Part shown: positions 1-5,351 of the stretch, in pieces | Position numbering within the stretch: the stretch's first letter is position 1 | Layout: every line of letters starts with the position of its first letter | NCBI GenBank assembly: GCA_003819755.1 | Contig: RPQK01000573.1 | Location: forward strand, 1-5,351 | Length of the DNA stretch: 5,351 nt | Direction: 5' to 3' | Source: Acidobacteriota bacterium | Lineage (GTDB): Bacteria > Acidobacteriota > UBA6911 > RPQK01 | Position numbers and translations under genes: made by a program | The notes under the pieces: generated by a model | What the model saw: only the letters and a program-made list of their open reading frames with translations | What the model was told of the DNA's origin: nothing | Database searches by the model: none

Positions 1-2023
1 ACTTGAGCCTGCCGAGGAGCGATTGCGGCTGTTTCGACCAGCCCGGCGCGTCGTCGGCGTCCGTGCCATGCGCGCGGGTAAACGTCTCATAGTCCATTCG
101 TCCGCCGGCGTCCGCCACTTCTCGCAATGCGGTCATCTCTTCGGGCCGGAGGCCGCGCCGGATAGCGGCAACGCCTTCTGAACTTCCCAGGGTGGCGCAG
201 ACGGCAGCCAGCATGTCCTCCCTCCGCGAAGAAGCCAGACCGATCCCTATTGCGCGAGCCATGCCGGCCAGTTCACCGGCAGAGTAAATGCCGTAGCAGT
301 CGGGAAGCTGGGCGTCCTCCGACAGCACGCGCCGGCGCCGCTCGAGTTTCTCCTGCTCGACCTTCCGCCGCAGCTTTGAGATAGTCCTCTCGAGCAGCCG
401 CGGCATCCTGAGACGCTTCCGGAGTTCTCTTACGTTCGGGTTGTCGGGGTCCACCTTGTTGGCCATGTCGAGCCAGCCGACCGCCTTCTCCATATCCCCC
501 TCCGCTGTGGCCGCCTGAGTCTGGGTCGTGCAGTATGCCGCCATCGCTTCGGGATGGACCGTGTCCGGCAGGATCACCGTGTCGAGCAACGCGCGCGCCT
601 CCGCGACGCGGCCCTCGCCGAGGTAGAGGCAGGACAGCGTGCACGGCGCGAAGACATAGCTCGGATCGATCTCCATGGCTTTGCGCAGGTGCGTCTCGGC
701 TTCGGCTTTTCGCCCCTGCTGAACCAGCGCGACGGCCAGGTTATGGTAAGCAGGATGGAGCGTGGGCGCCTGAGCGAGGATCTCGCGCCACAGCTTTTCG
801 GCCTCCTCCCACCGGCCGCGGCGTGCCGCGACTGTCGCCGCTTCGTAGAGCGGATACAACCCCTCAGGCAGAGGCACGCTCGCCGCCTCGGGGGTAATCT
901 CGTTCTGCTGGGACTTGACGTCGACCCAGTCTCCGCGCAGCCACATTTTGTGGGGCGATTTGCTATCCCATACGCCCTTGTTGACCAATGTTCGCAGCGC
1001 ACTGAGCCGTAAATCGTCGCTGCCGAAGGTCCCTTCGGCGATTCGCTTGAGCAGGTCAACGGCGCGAGGGTGGTCCATTCGGCCCAGCAGTTCGACCAGG
1101 TCGCTATCCCGGCCCGCACCTCGGCTTTGGTTGAGGAACGCGGCGACCATGTCCACCACGACCGGGTTCGTCAACAAGCGGGCCTTGGCTGGTCCGCCTT
1201 GATCTGCCTCCTGGACGAGCCTCTCGAACACATCGCGGGGCATGATGTCCTGCGGCTCGAAATACGGCCAGTTTCCCTCAATTGTATCCGGGCCGCGGCC
1301 GGCTTTTATCAGACTGACGTATTTCGCGGCGCGCGTCCCGAGTATCTCGCCTCGCCTTACGCGACGCAGGTGGTCCAGGGCCTGATCGAACAGCGCGAGA
1401 TTGGCAGCAGCCATGCCGGCGTAGTAACTGACCAACCCGTGGCTGTCGCCGTTGTAACGCTCCACGGCGTTAAGAATCTCGCGATGTCGGCCGAGTCGCG
1501 CAAGCGCTTCGCACTGCTTGGTCAGTGCTCCAGCGTCGCGCGGCCTCATGCGCTGGGCGTCTTTGGCGACGGCTTCCGCGTCGCCGGGGCGGCCGGCCGT
1601 CAGGTACAGCTGCACGAGGTTGCTCAGCCCAAAGACGTTCTCGATCGGGACCTCGCGCAAGATGGTCTCCTGAATGTGGATCGCCTCGTCGATGCGGCCC
1701 TGGTTGAAAACCACAACGGCGAGGTTGTTATGGGCTGCGGGGACGAGCGGCGCGGCGGCGATAGCCGCCCGGAAGCTCCGTTCGGCTTCGGCGAACCGCT
1801 GGAGGTCGAGCAGCCGCATCCCTTCGGCATTCAGCCGCTCGCCTTCTTCGAGGTCGAGCACGATCGGCCGGCGGCCACCCCCCAGGTCCCGCCACGGATC
1901 GTCCCATGTCCGGGCCGTTCCGCCTGTCTGCGCCTGCCGGTCTTTCTTCAGACAGCAGAACTTGTATTTCTCACCGCTTCCGCAGTAACACGGGGCGTAA
2001 ACGTCAATGTCCTGCAGCTGCAT
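1..2023 (-). CDS. SEC-C motif and TPR repeat protein (3' end beyond window)
   Basis: The frame is open from an ATG at 2023 to the left edge, giving 674 codons with no stop, so the C-terminus is missing. Residues 10-27 hold a SEC-C zinc-binding motif: C12-x-C14-GSGEKYKF-C23-C24. Helical repeats follow. TPR-like units lie at about 62-94, 95-128 and 129-160 (AAHNNLAVVVFNQGRIDEAI is typical), with a second cluster at about 390-520 (PAYHNLAVALVQQGRKAEAE). Between the clusters, at about 300-350, is a segment that could be HEAT-like. Residues 540-566 are strongly basic and probably helical. The stretch after 570 has a short acidic/alanine-rich part I do not recognise. There is no signal peptide or membrane segment, so it is probably cytoplasmic. 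SEC-C motifs bind zinc and mediate protein contacts, as at the SecA tail, and TPRs are scaffolds; the partner here is unknown. The 2023 start is preferred because of its strong ribosome binding site and because SEC-C is often terminal. An in-frame ATG at 2185 is the alternative. Confidence 0.9.
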   Translation of the reverse strand, partial: MQLQDIDVYAPCYCGSGEKYKFCCLKKDRQAQTGGTARTWDDPWRDLGGGRRPIVLDLEEGERLNAEGMRLLDLQRFAEAERSFRAAIAAAPLVPAAHNNLAVVVFNQGRIDEAIHIQETILREVPIENVFGLSNLVQLYLTAGRPGDAEAVAKDAQRMRPRDAGALTKQCEALARLGRHREILNAVERYNGDSHGLVSYYAGMAAANLALFDQALDHLRRVRRGEILGTRAAKYVSLIKAGRGPDTIEGNWPYFEPQDIMPRDVFERLVQEADQGGPAKARLLTNPVVVDMVAAFLNQSRGAGRDSDLVELLGRMDHPRAVDLLKRIAEGTFGSDDLRLSALRTLVNKGVWDSKSPHKMWLRGDWVDVKSQQNEITPEAASVPLPEGLYPLYEAATVAARRGRWEEAEKLWREILAQAPTLHPAYHNLAVALVQQGRKAEAETHLRKAMEIDPSYVFAPCTLSCLYLGEGRVAEARALLDTVILPDTVHPEAMAAYCTTQTQAATAEGDMEKAVGWLDMANKVDPDNPNVRELRKRLRMPRLLERTISKLRRKVEQEKLERRRRVLSEDAQLPDCYGIYSAGELAGMARAIGIGLASSRREDMLAAVCATLGSSEGVAAIRRGLRPEEMTALREVADAGGRMDYETFTRAHGTDADDAPGWSKQPQSLLGRLK

Positions 2024-2220
2024 CTCTCTCCTCCCCGACAATCGATCCGCCTTTGCGAGTTTGGGGTGATGTTCCCATAGACGGGTGACGTTGATTTCGC
2101 CGCCTGGAGCTGCGCTGGGGCAAGCGGCGTCTCCCTTGTCCGCGCCGGTAGTACAGCCGAAGTCGTCGGCAACCGTGGATCCCATCTCTCTGGCGTGTTA
2201 CCCAAATCAAATCGGGAGAC
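2024..2220 (-). other. 5' region of the SEC-C/TPR gene, possible N-terminal extension
   Basis: The TPR reading frame stays open upstream of 2023, through an ATG at 2183-2185, to an in-frame TAA at 2198-2200. Starting at 2185 would add 54 residues, beginning MGSTVADDFGCTTGADKGD and ending WEHHPKLAKADRLSGRRE. The extension has no family I recognise, and the 2185 ATG has only a weak purine stretch (AGAGAG) before it. I could not identify a convincing -35/-10 pair. The region may be a plain leader, part of the protein, or remnant DNA linked to the adjacent scar. Confidence 0.4.
2030..2034 (-). promoter_or_regulatory. Shine-Dalgarno site for the SEC-C/TPR gene
   Basis: On the minus strand GGAGG lies six bases upstream of the ATG at 2023, in a purine-rich run (GGGGAGGAGAGAG). 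It is close to the ideal anti-16S match and spacing, and it is the main reason to start the gene at 2023 and not at the upstream in-frame ATG at 2185. Confidence 0.75.
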
Positions 2221-2328
2221 GAGAACGGCTTAAAGATCGACCTGGTCACACACGACCTCCGAAAGTTCATCACCTTGATGCTGAAGAAGAACGGCTATGT
2301 CCTCGAACAGTTGTTCTCGCCGCTTGTC
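2221..2328 (+). pseudogene. Internal fragment of a COG3541/RlaP-like nucleotidyltransferase
   Basis: Read in the frame of base 2221, this stretch encodes ENGLKIDLVTHDLRKF followed by ITLMLKKNGYVLEQLFSPLV. That strongly resembles the segment after the catalytic core in DNA polymerase beta-superfamily nucleotidyltransferases of the COG3541/RlaP kind (pattern: IDLVTHDL-KKFF-LKKNGYVLEQLFSPLV). Only about 36 residues remain. The upstream catalytic part, with its GSxxYG and SDxD motifs, is not found in this frame, and the downstream HHAHHYLGF-type region is absent. The frame runs on past 2328 into a sequence belonging to another gene in a different frame. I read it as a dead remnant left by deletion or recombination. 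The family match rests on remembered patterns, not on a search. Confidence 0.65.
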
Positions 2329-2641
2329 TTGTTATCTTCACCTGCCGACGGGCGAACAGGCCTCGTACAGCAACCGCCTGACCGAAATCGGGAGAGCCGT
2401 TTCGAAGGATTTCACTGAAGGCTATGGGTCCGAGGAGTATGTGCTCAGAAAAGCGGTACCTGGAACATATCGCATCGAGGTCGACTACTACGGGAGCGAC
2501 GTTCAGAAATTGCAGGGACCGGTAACGGTCCAGGCGGACATCTATGCGAACTACGGACGCCCGAACGAAAAGCGGCAACGGGTCACCGTTCGTCTGACCG
2601 GCGAGAAAGACCGCCACCACATTGCGGATATCGAGTTCTGA
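2297..2641 (+). pseudogene. C-terminal DUF2135 remnant (or short orphan ORF)
   Basis: An ATG at 2297 opens 114 codons ending in TGA at 2639-2641. Homology-like sequence begins only at about 2333 (YLHLPTGEQASYSN) and continues through SKDFTEGYGSEEYVLRKAVP, GTYRIEVDYYGSDVQKLQGP and RVTVRLTGEKDRHHIADIEF. This pattern is typical of DUF2135, a beta-rich domain usually at the C-terminus of large VIT/von Willebrand-type secreted or envelope proteins. The upstream VIT and vWA-like domains are missing. The first 12 residues are an out-of-frame reading of the nucleotidyltransferase remnant, so the ATG is probably fortuitous even though a GAAGAAG stretch lies in front of it. The natural C-terminus seems intact. 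Most likely it is the tail of a truncated gene. A small expressed DUF2135-only protein is possible but would lack a signal peptide. Confidence 0.7.
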
Positions 2642-2674
2642 GGGGCGCCCGCAGGGAGCGCAGGCGTCTCGCCG
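2642..2674. repeat. Short GC-rich dispersed repeat, copy A
   Basis: Immediately after the DUF2135 stop lies a GGGGCGCCC stretch and then AGGGAGCGCAGGCGTCTCG. The second part closely matches 5169-5191: the 10-mer CGCAGGCGTC is identical, with about two substitutions and one indel across some 22 bases. It contains a small GGCG-TCT-CGCC hairpin at 2663-2673. Two copies, one intergenic and one inside a coding leader, suggest a dispersed repeat family. I associate this kind of unit with Verrucomicrobiota, but that is from memory. Confidence 0.5.
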
Positions 2675-2767
2675 AAGGATTCACTCTTTTTTCCGAAGTC
2701 GGTGCAACCAGCCGCGGCGGTTGAGTGGCGCGTTTTTGGCGCTGTCCCGAAAATACGCTTCCACGAC

Positions 2768-2938
2768 TTTCTTGCGGAGCGTGTCGGGCACGTGCCTCAA
2801 GCACAATCCGTTCGTAGTTCGTAGTTCCGCCTTCAGGCGGGTTTTTGACCCGCGCCGACAGCGCGGAAAAGCCCGCCTGAAGGCGGAACTACGAACGGAT
2901 TGTGCTTCAGGCACGTGCCCGACACGCTCCGCAGGAAA
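2768..2938. repeat. 171-nt near-perfect inverted repeat with REP-like cores
   Basis: Left arm 2768-2846 and right arm 2867-2938 are reverse complements. Pairing runs 2768-2797 with 2938-2909 (one G-T wobble at 2772/2934), then a single C-C mismatch at 2798/2908, then 2799-2820 with 2907-2886. A 7-base bulge at 2821-2827 in the left arm follows. Next, 2828-2841 pairs with 2885-2872, then a T-rich step, a 3-base bulge, and a tip of CCGCGC (2850-2855) with GCGCGG (2861-2866) around the loop CGACA. That is about 77 pairs in all. Each arm also carries its own small palindrome: CCGCCTTCAGGCGG at 2827-2840 and CCGCCTGAAGGCGG at 2873-2886, plus GGCACGTGCC at 2787-2796 and 2910-2919. The layout matches a REPIN/BIME-type doublet or a MITE-like element placed between convergent gene ends. 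Confidence 0.9.
2811..2827. repeat. 7-base tandem duplication inside the left arm
   Basis: The left arm reads TTCGTAG-TTCGTAG-TTC, while the right arm has the unit only once. The extra seven bases are the only large asymmetry in the inverted repeat. They look like a replication-slippage duplication that happened after the two arms were formed. Confidence 0.8.
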
Positions 2939-3047
2939 AACGCGTGGGGCTCTCGAAACCAGTCTCGGGAACCGGTACTCCGTTCGCGTCTTTTCAGGCC
3001 CGGATTAACGAAGTTACCGAGCCATTCGCCAGCCGGAAGCCTCACAT

Positions 3048-5264
3048 TCAGTCTTGCTTTACGGTCACGTGCCGCCGGCTGCGTGTTGGTTCGAGGTTGC
3101 CCTCAGAGTACGCTGCAGCCTCGAGGATGCACTTTGCCACAGCGGCCGGGATCCCGAGATCGACGGCATACGTGTGCTGGCCAAACCCCGGAATCGAAAA
3201 GTGTAGTTCGCTTTTGGCGACCTCTGTGCCGTTCTCTCGAGTGAGCGAGACGACGAGTCTCCCGCTGGCGGGCTGCTCGGCATCGTTCACCATCATGACA
3301 GCAAGCCTCTGTTTGGTGTTGGCTTTCAGGTTCGGCTGCCAGAAATTGATGTAAACGCCCAGCGGATTGAAGGCCTGTCCGACATAGTCTTCGAAATGCG
3401 GCTCCAGTATCAGGTTCTCGATATCGGAGAAATTGCCGCTGCTGTTGCTATACGGCACGCTGTAGGAAAGAAAGCAGAAGTGAATAACCCCGGCGGCCGC
3501 TCGATGGGCTCGCCAGAACTCCGTTAAACCGGCGAGCAGATAGGCCTGAAGCGCAAAGCGTTCTTTCGGCGTAGAATCGCCCGGAATGAGCTTCGACCAG
3601 GTTTCTCGCGTGCCGTCGGTCGGGCTGCCGTCCCTCTGCAGCCAGAGCCAATCGTACTCGTTGATGATGACGGCGTGCCCGGTCGGATTGGGAAGCGAAT
3701 TGGTCGCGCCCGTCATCTTTTCGAGATCGGCCATGTTGAAAGCCTTGTCAATAAAGAGATAGGGATGGTGTTCCACCGGATCGTCGGGACCAACCGGAAG
3801 GTTATAGCCGTTATCCCACGCCCGATTCGAGAGATCGAGGCCGCGAATCTCACTGATGATCTGCGGCAGCCGATCGTTCAACGTTTCGTTCGAGGCGTCC
3901 CACAATCCGACACTTGGATGGTTCCACTGGTCGCGCATCCATTCCTTCAACTCCTCGGTTAACTCGGCGGTGCCCCACTCCTCTCGAAATTTGAAGATGT
4001 AGAACTCGTTGAAGATCAGCACGCCCTCATCATCCGCGATGTCGAGCCACATCTCGGGCGGCGGCCCGACGTGGAAGCGTATCGAGTTCCAGTTCATTCG
4101 CTTGGGAATTTGTCCCATCAGCTTGCGAACCCACTTCTCGTCCCAGGGCAGCCGCGCGGATTTGGGATCCTCCATGAACCGGTGCAGCGCGACGTTCGAT
4201 CCTCGCAGGAAGTAAGGCTTGCCGTTCAGGTAGGCGCGCCGAGTCGCGGTGTCGAACCGCAGTTCGCGCATCCCGAATCGGGTCCGGAGGTCGTCTCCCT
4301 CGGAGCTGGTCAGGAGCTCATAGAGATGCGGGTTCTCGGGAGACCACAGAATCGCGCCCGGAAGTCTGACCGTTTGCCGGATCACCTTTGCTTCGCCGGC
4401 CTTAAGCGCGACTTTTCGAGAGACCGCCGGTCCTGATCGTACCTGTTGCCTCAGCGTGACCGTCCGCGGTCCCCCGTAGTTTCGTATCCGGGTCTCGATC
4501 AGTATTTCAGAAGTCTGGAGTCGCGGCGCCACCTGCACCGTCTCGATCACCGGGTTGTCGGTCAGGATCAAGGTCACGTTGTCGTAGATACCGGGCAACC
4601 AGTATTTCTTGCTGGGATCCGTCCCGGTGGGGACGGTTTCCGGGACGGCAAGGGGATGAGCGCCCAGCCGGACGACGAGATGGTTCTCCCCCTTCCAGTC
4701 AATCGCCTCGGTCAAATTGAAATAGCCGGCGGTGAAACAGCCGAAATGCTCGCCAATCTTTCTGCCGTTGAGCCAGACGGCGGTTCCGAATTGCGCTTTC
4801 GCGATCCGCAGGAGGGCGATCTGCCGGTGCTCTGCGGGCCGGAAGCGGGTCGAATACCAGAAGTAGTTGCGCGTTTGGTGTGAGACGCCGCGGGCCTCGG
4901 TCAGGGCCCCGGGATCCAGAAGCTTCAGGCGGACCCGACCGGCAATGTAAAGATTGCTCTCGAAGCGCCCGGCGTCCGGAAACGGGGGCGTGGCCAGAGA
5001 GACGAGGCCGGGAACGGGTGCCGTGTGAGTGAAAGCGGAGGGAATGTCTTGAGGGCCCACACTCTCGCCGATTTCCCACGTTCCGTTAAGAGACACGCTG
5101 ACACGCCCGGCGAACACCGGAGCCGATATCAAGATCACGAGCGCTGACAAAAACACGAAACGGCCTGCTGGGACCGCAGGCGTCCCGGCCGCACCGGGGC
5201 GAGGGGCGTCCCGCCCCGTCCGGGTCGCCGGCACTCTCGATGGTGTGATTCTGAAGATTCGCAT
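3048..5264 (-). CDS. Secreted glycoside hydrolase family 2 protein
   Basis: This 738-residue protein has the order of a GH2 enzyme. A hydrophobic signal segment lies at 35-52 with a likely cleavage VFA|G after A52. The sugar-binding jelly-roll follows at about 56-235 (LNGTWEIGES; AVWLNGRKIGEHFGCFTAGY; FNLTEAI). The Ig-like domain is at about 238-340 (LWSPENPHLYEL; RFGMRELRF). The TIM barrel is at about 342-640 (YLNGKPYFLRGSN; WNSIRFH; DIADDEGVLIFNE), and a small beta domain closes the protein. The predicted acid/base is E460 in NHPSVGLWDASNE, and the predicted nucleophile is E536 in VIINEYDW, so both catalytic glutamates are present. GH2 enzymes cleave beta-galactosides, mannosides, glucuronides and related sugars with retention; the substrate here cannot be told. 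The ATG at 5264 is chosen for GGAAG six bases upstream. The frame stays open to the window edge, with a TTG at 5348, and a GTG at 5156 is another possible start. The n-region is unusually long and repeat-derived. Confidence 0.9.
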   Translation of the reverse strand: MRIFRITPSRVPATRTGRDAPRPGAAGTPAVPAGRFVFLSALVILISAPVFAGRVSVSLNGTWEIGESVGPQDIPSAFTHTAPVPGLVSLATPPFPDAGRFESNLYIAGRVRLKLLDPGALTEARGVSHQTRNYFWYSTRFRPAEHRQIALLRIAKAQFGTAVWLNGRKIGEHFGCFTAGYFNLTEAIDWKGENHLVVRLGAHPLAVPETVPTGTDPSKKYWLPGIYDNVTLILTDNPVIETVQVAPRLQTSEILIETRIRNYGGPRTVTLRQQVRSGPAVSRKVALKAGEAKVIRQTVRLPGAILWSPENPHLYELLTSSEGDDLRTRFGMRELRFDTATRRAYLNGKPYFLRGSNVALHRFMEDPKSARLPWDEKWVRKLMGQIPKRMNWNSIRFHVGPPPEMWLDIADDEGVLIFNEFYIFKFREEWGTAELTEELKEWMRDQWNHPSVGLWDASNETLNDRLPQIISEIRGLDLSNRAWDNGYNLPVGPDDPVEHHPYLFIDKAFNMADLEKMTGATNSLPNPTGHAVIINEYDWLWLQRDGSPTDGTRETWSKLIPGDSTPKERFALQAYLLAGLTEFWRAHRAAAGVIHFCFLSYSVPYSNSSGNFSDIENLILEPHFEDYVGQAFNPLGVYINFWQPNLKANTKQRLAVMMVNDAEQPASGRLVVSLTRENGTEVAKSELHFSIPGFGQHTYAVDLGIPAAVAKCILEAAAYSEGNLEPTRSRRHVTVKQD
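5161..5220. repeat. GC-rich repeat, copy B, inside the GH2 leader coding sequence
   Basis: This stretch is much richer in G and C than its flanks and contains GGGACCGCAGGCGTCCC (5170-5186), plus a GGGGCG-TCC-CGCCCC hairpin at 5203-5217. Its 5169-5191 part matches the intergenic copy at about 2652-2674. Read in the GH2 frame it gives GRDAPRPGAAGTPAVPAG, a low-complexity Pro/Ala/Gly run between the start Met and the hydrophobic signal segment. This looks like a dispersed repeat that entered the leader in frame. Confidence 0.6.
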
Positions 5265-5270
5265 TTCACG

Positions 5271-5275
5271 CTTCC
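5271..5275 (-). promoter_or_regulatory. Shine-Dalgarno-like site for the GH2 gene
   Basis: On the minus strand GGAAG lies six bases before the ATG at 5264. It is a moderate match at good spacing and supports this ATG over the upstream TTG at 5348 and the internal GTG at 5156. Confidence 0.5.
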
Positions 5276-5351
5276 GAACAGTTCTCTGCGTCAATTCCCG
5301 CTTCGCAATTGATCGTGCACAGCTTACTCGAATGCGAAACAAAGGCAAACG

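Larger units (their letters stand above)
2642..3047. other. Gene-free region between convergent ends
   Basis: The 406 bases between the plus-strand DUF2135 remnant and the minus-strand GH2 gene hold copy A of the GC-rich repeat and the 171-nt inverted repeat. The flanks at 2675-2767 and 2939-3047 show short open frames (for example a minus-strand one ending at 2681) but no recognisable protein family. Neither flank has a canonical intrinsic terminator: the T-run at 2687-2692 sits 13 bases beyond a stem of only 4 bp, and the long hairpin has no adjoining U-tract on either strand. Confidence 0.6.

Noticed and set aside
1070..2080. Plus-strand open frame of 336 codons
   Set aside because: It lies antisense to the SEC-C/TPR gene, whose domains and codon pattern are clear. 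Its translation shows no recognisable domain and is typical of mirror frames in GC-rich genes.
2177..2194. GSHLSG read in the plus strand, resembling the GSHxYG catalytic motif of nucleotidyltransferases
   Set aside because: It is in a different frame from the remnant at 2221-2328, is far too close to it compared with intact proteins, and the residues around it do not fit. Chance is likely, although a decayed gene with deletions cannot be excluded.
2085..2381. Plus-strand 98-codon open frame overlapping the scar
   Set aside because: It crosses the nucleotidyltransferase remnant in the wrong frame and has no coherent protein features.
2663..2692. Possible intrinsic terminator after the DUF2135 remnant (GGCG-TCT-CGCC plus T6)
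   Set aside because: The stem is only 4 bp and the T-run begins 13 bases beyond it, which does not fit a Rho-independent terminator.
2681..2914. Minus-strand 77-codon open frame across the left arm of the inverted repeat
   Set aside because: Most of it is the repeat translated (RLKAELRTT-type peptide). The tail after the arm matches no family I know, so it is treated as a repeat artefact.
4446..4883. Plus-strand open frame of 145 codons inside the GH2 gene
   Set aside because: It is antisense to the well-supported GH2 jelly-roll domain, and no family features are seen.

Overview
The window reads as a GC-rich bacterial chromosome segment. It holds two long protein-coding genes, both on the minus strand, separated by about 1 kb of decayed and repetitive DNA. 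The intergenic repeats contain GTAGTTCCGCCTTCAGGCGG-type units, which resemble dispersed repeats I associate with Verrucomicrobiota (Pedosphaera/Limisphaerales-like) genomes. Together with a secreted family-2 glycoside hydrolase, this makes a soil or freshwater verrucomicrobial origin a reasonable guess. It is a guess: no rRNA or other phylogenetic marker is present.

Layout. Positions 1-2023 (minus): a large SEC-C plus TPR repeat protein whose C-terminus lies beyond the left edge; 674 codons are visible. Positions 2024-2214: its 5' region, with a strong ribosome binding site and a possible 54-codon in-frame N-terminal extension. Positions 2221-2641 (plus): a scar made of two unrelated gene remnants joined out of frame. 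The first is a short internal piece of a COG3541/RlaP-like nucleotidyltransferase; the second is the C-terminal part of a DUF2135 domain. Positions 2642-3047: a gene-free stretch dominated by a near-perfect 171-nt inverted repeat (2768-2938) with REP-like cores, plus one copy of a short GC-rich repeat. Positions 3048-5264 (minus): a complete secreted GH2 enzyme, whose extended signal-peptide n-region appears to be encoded by another copy of that GC-rich repeat.

The two main genes share a strand but are separated by about 1 kb of scar and hairpin, so I do not read them as one operon. The TPR protein is probably a cytoplasmic scaffold. The GH2 enzyme probably degrades an oligosaccharide outside the cytoplasm. 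Nothing links them functionally. I see no tRNA, rRNA, CRISPR array, intact transposase or phage gene. I found no convincing new multi-gene system. The most interesting signals are the long hairpin repeat, the chimeric remnant scar, and the repeat-derived peptide inside the GH2 leader.
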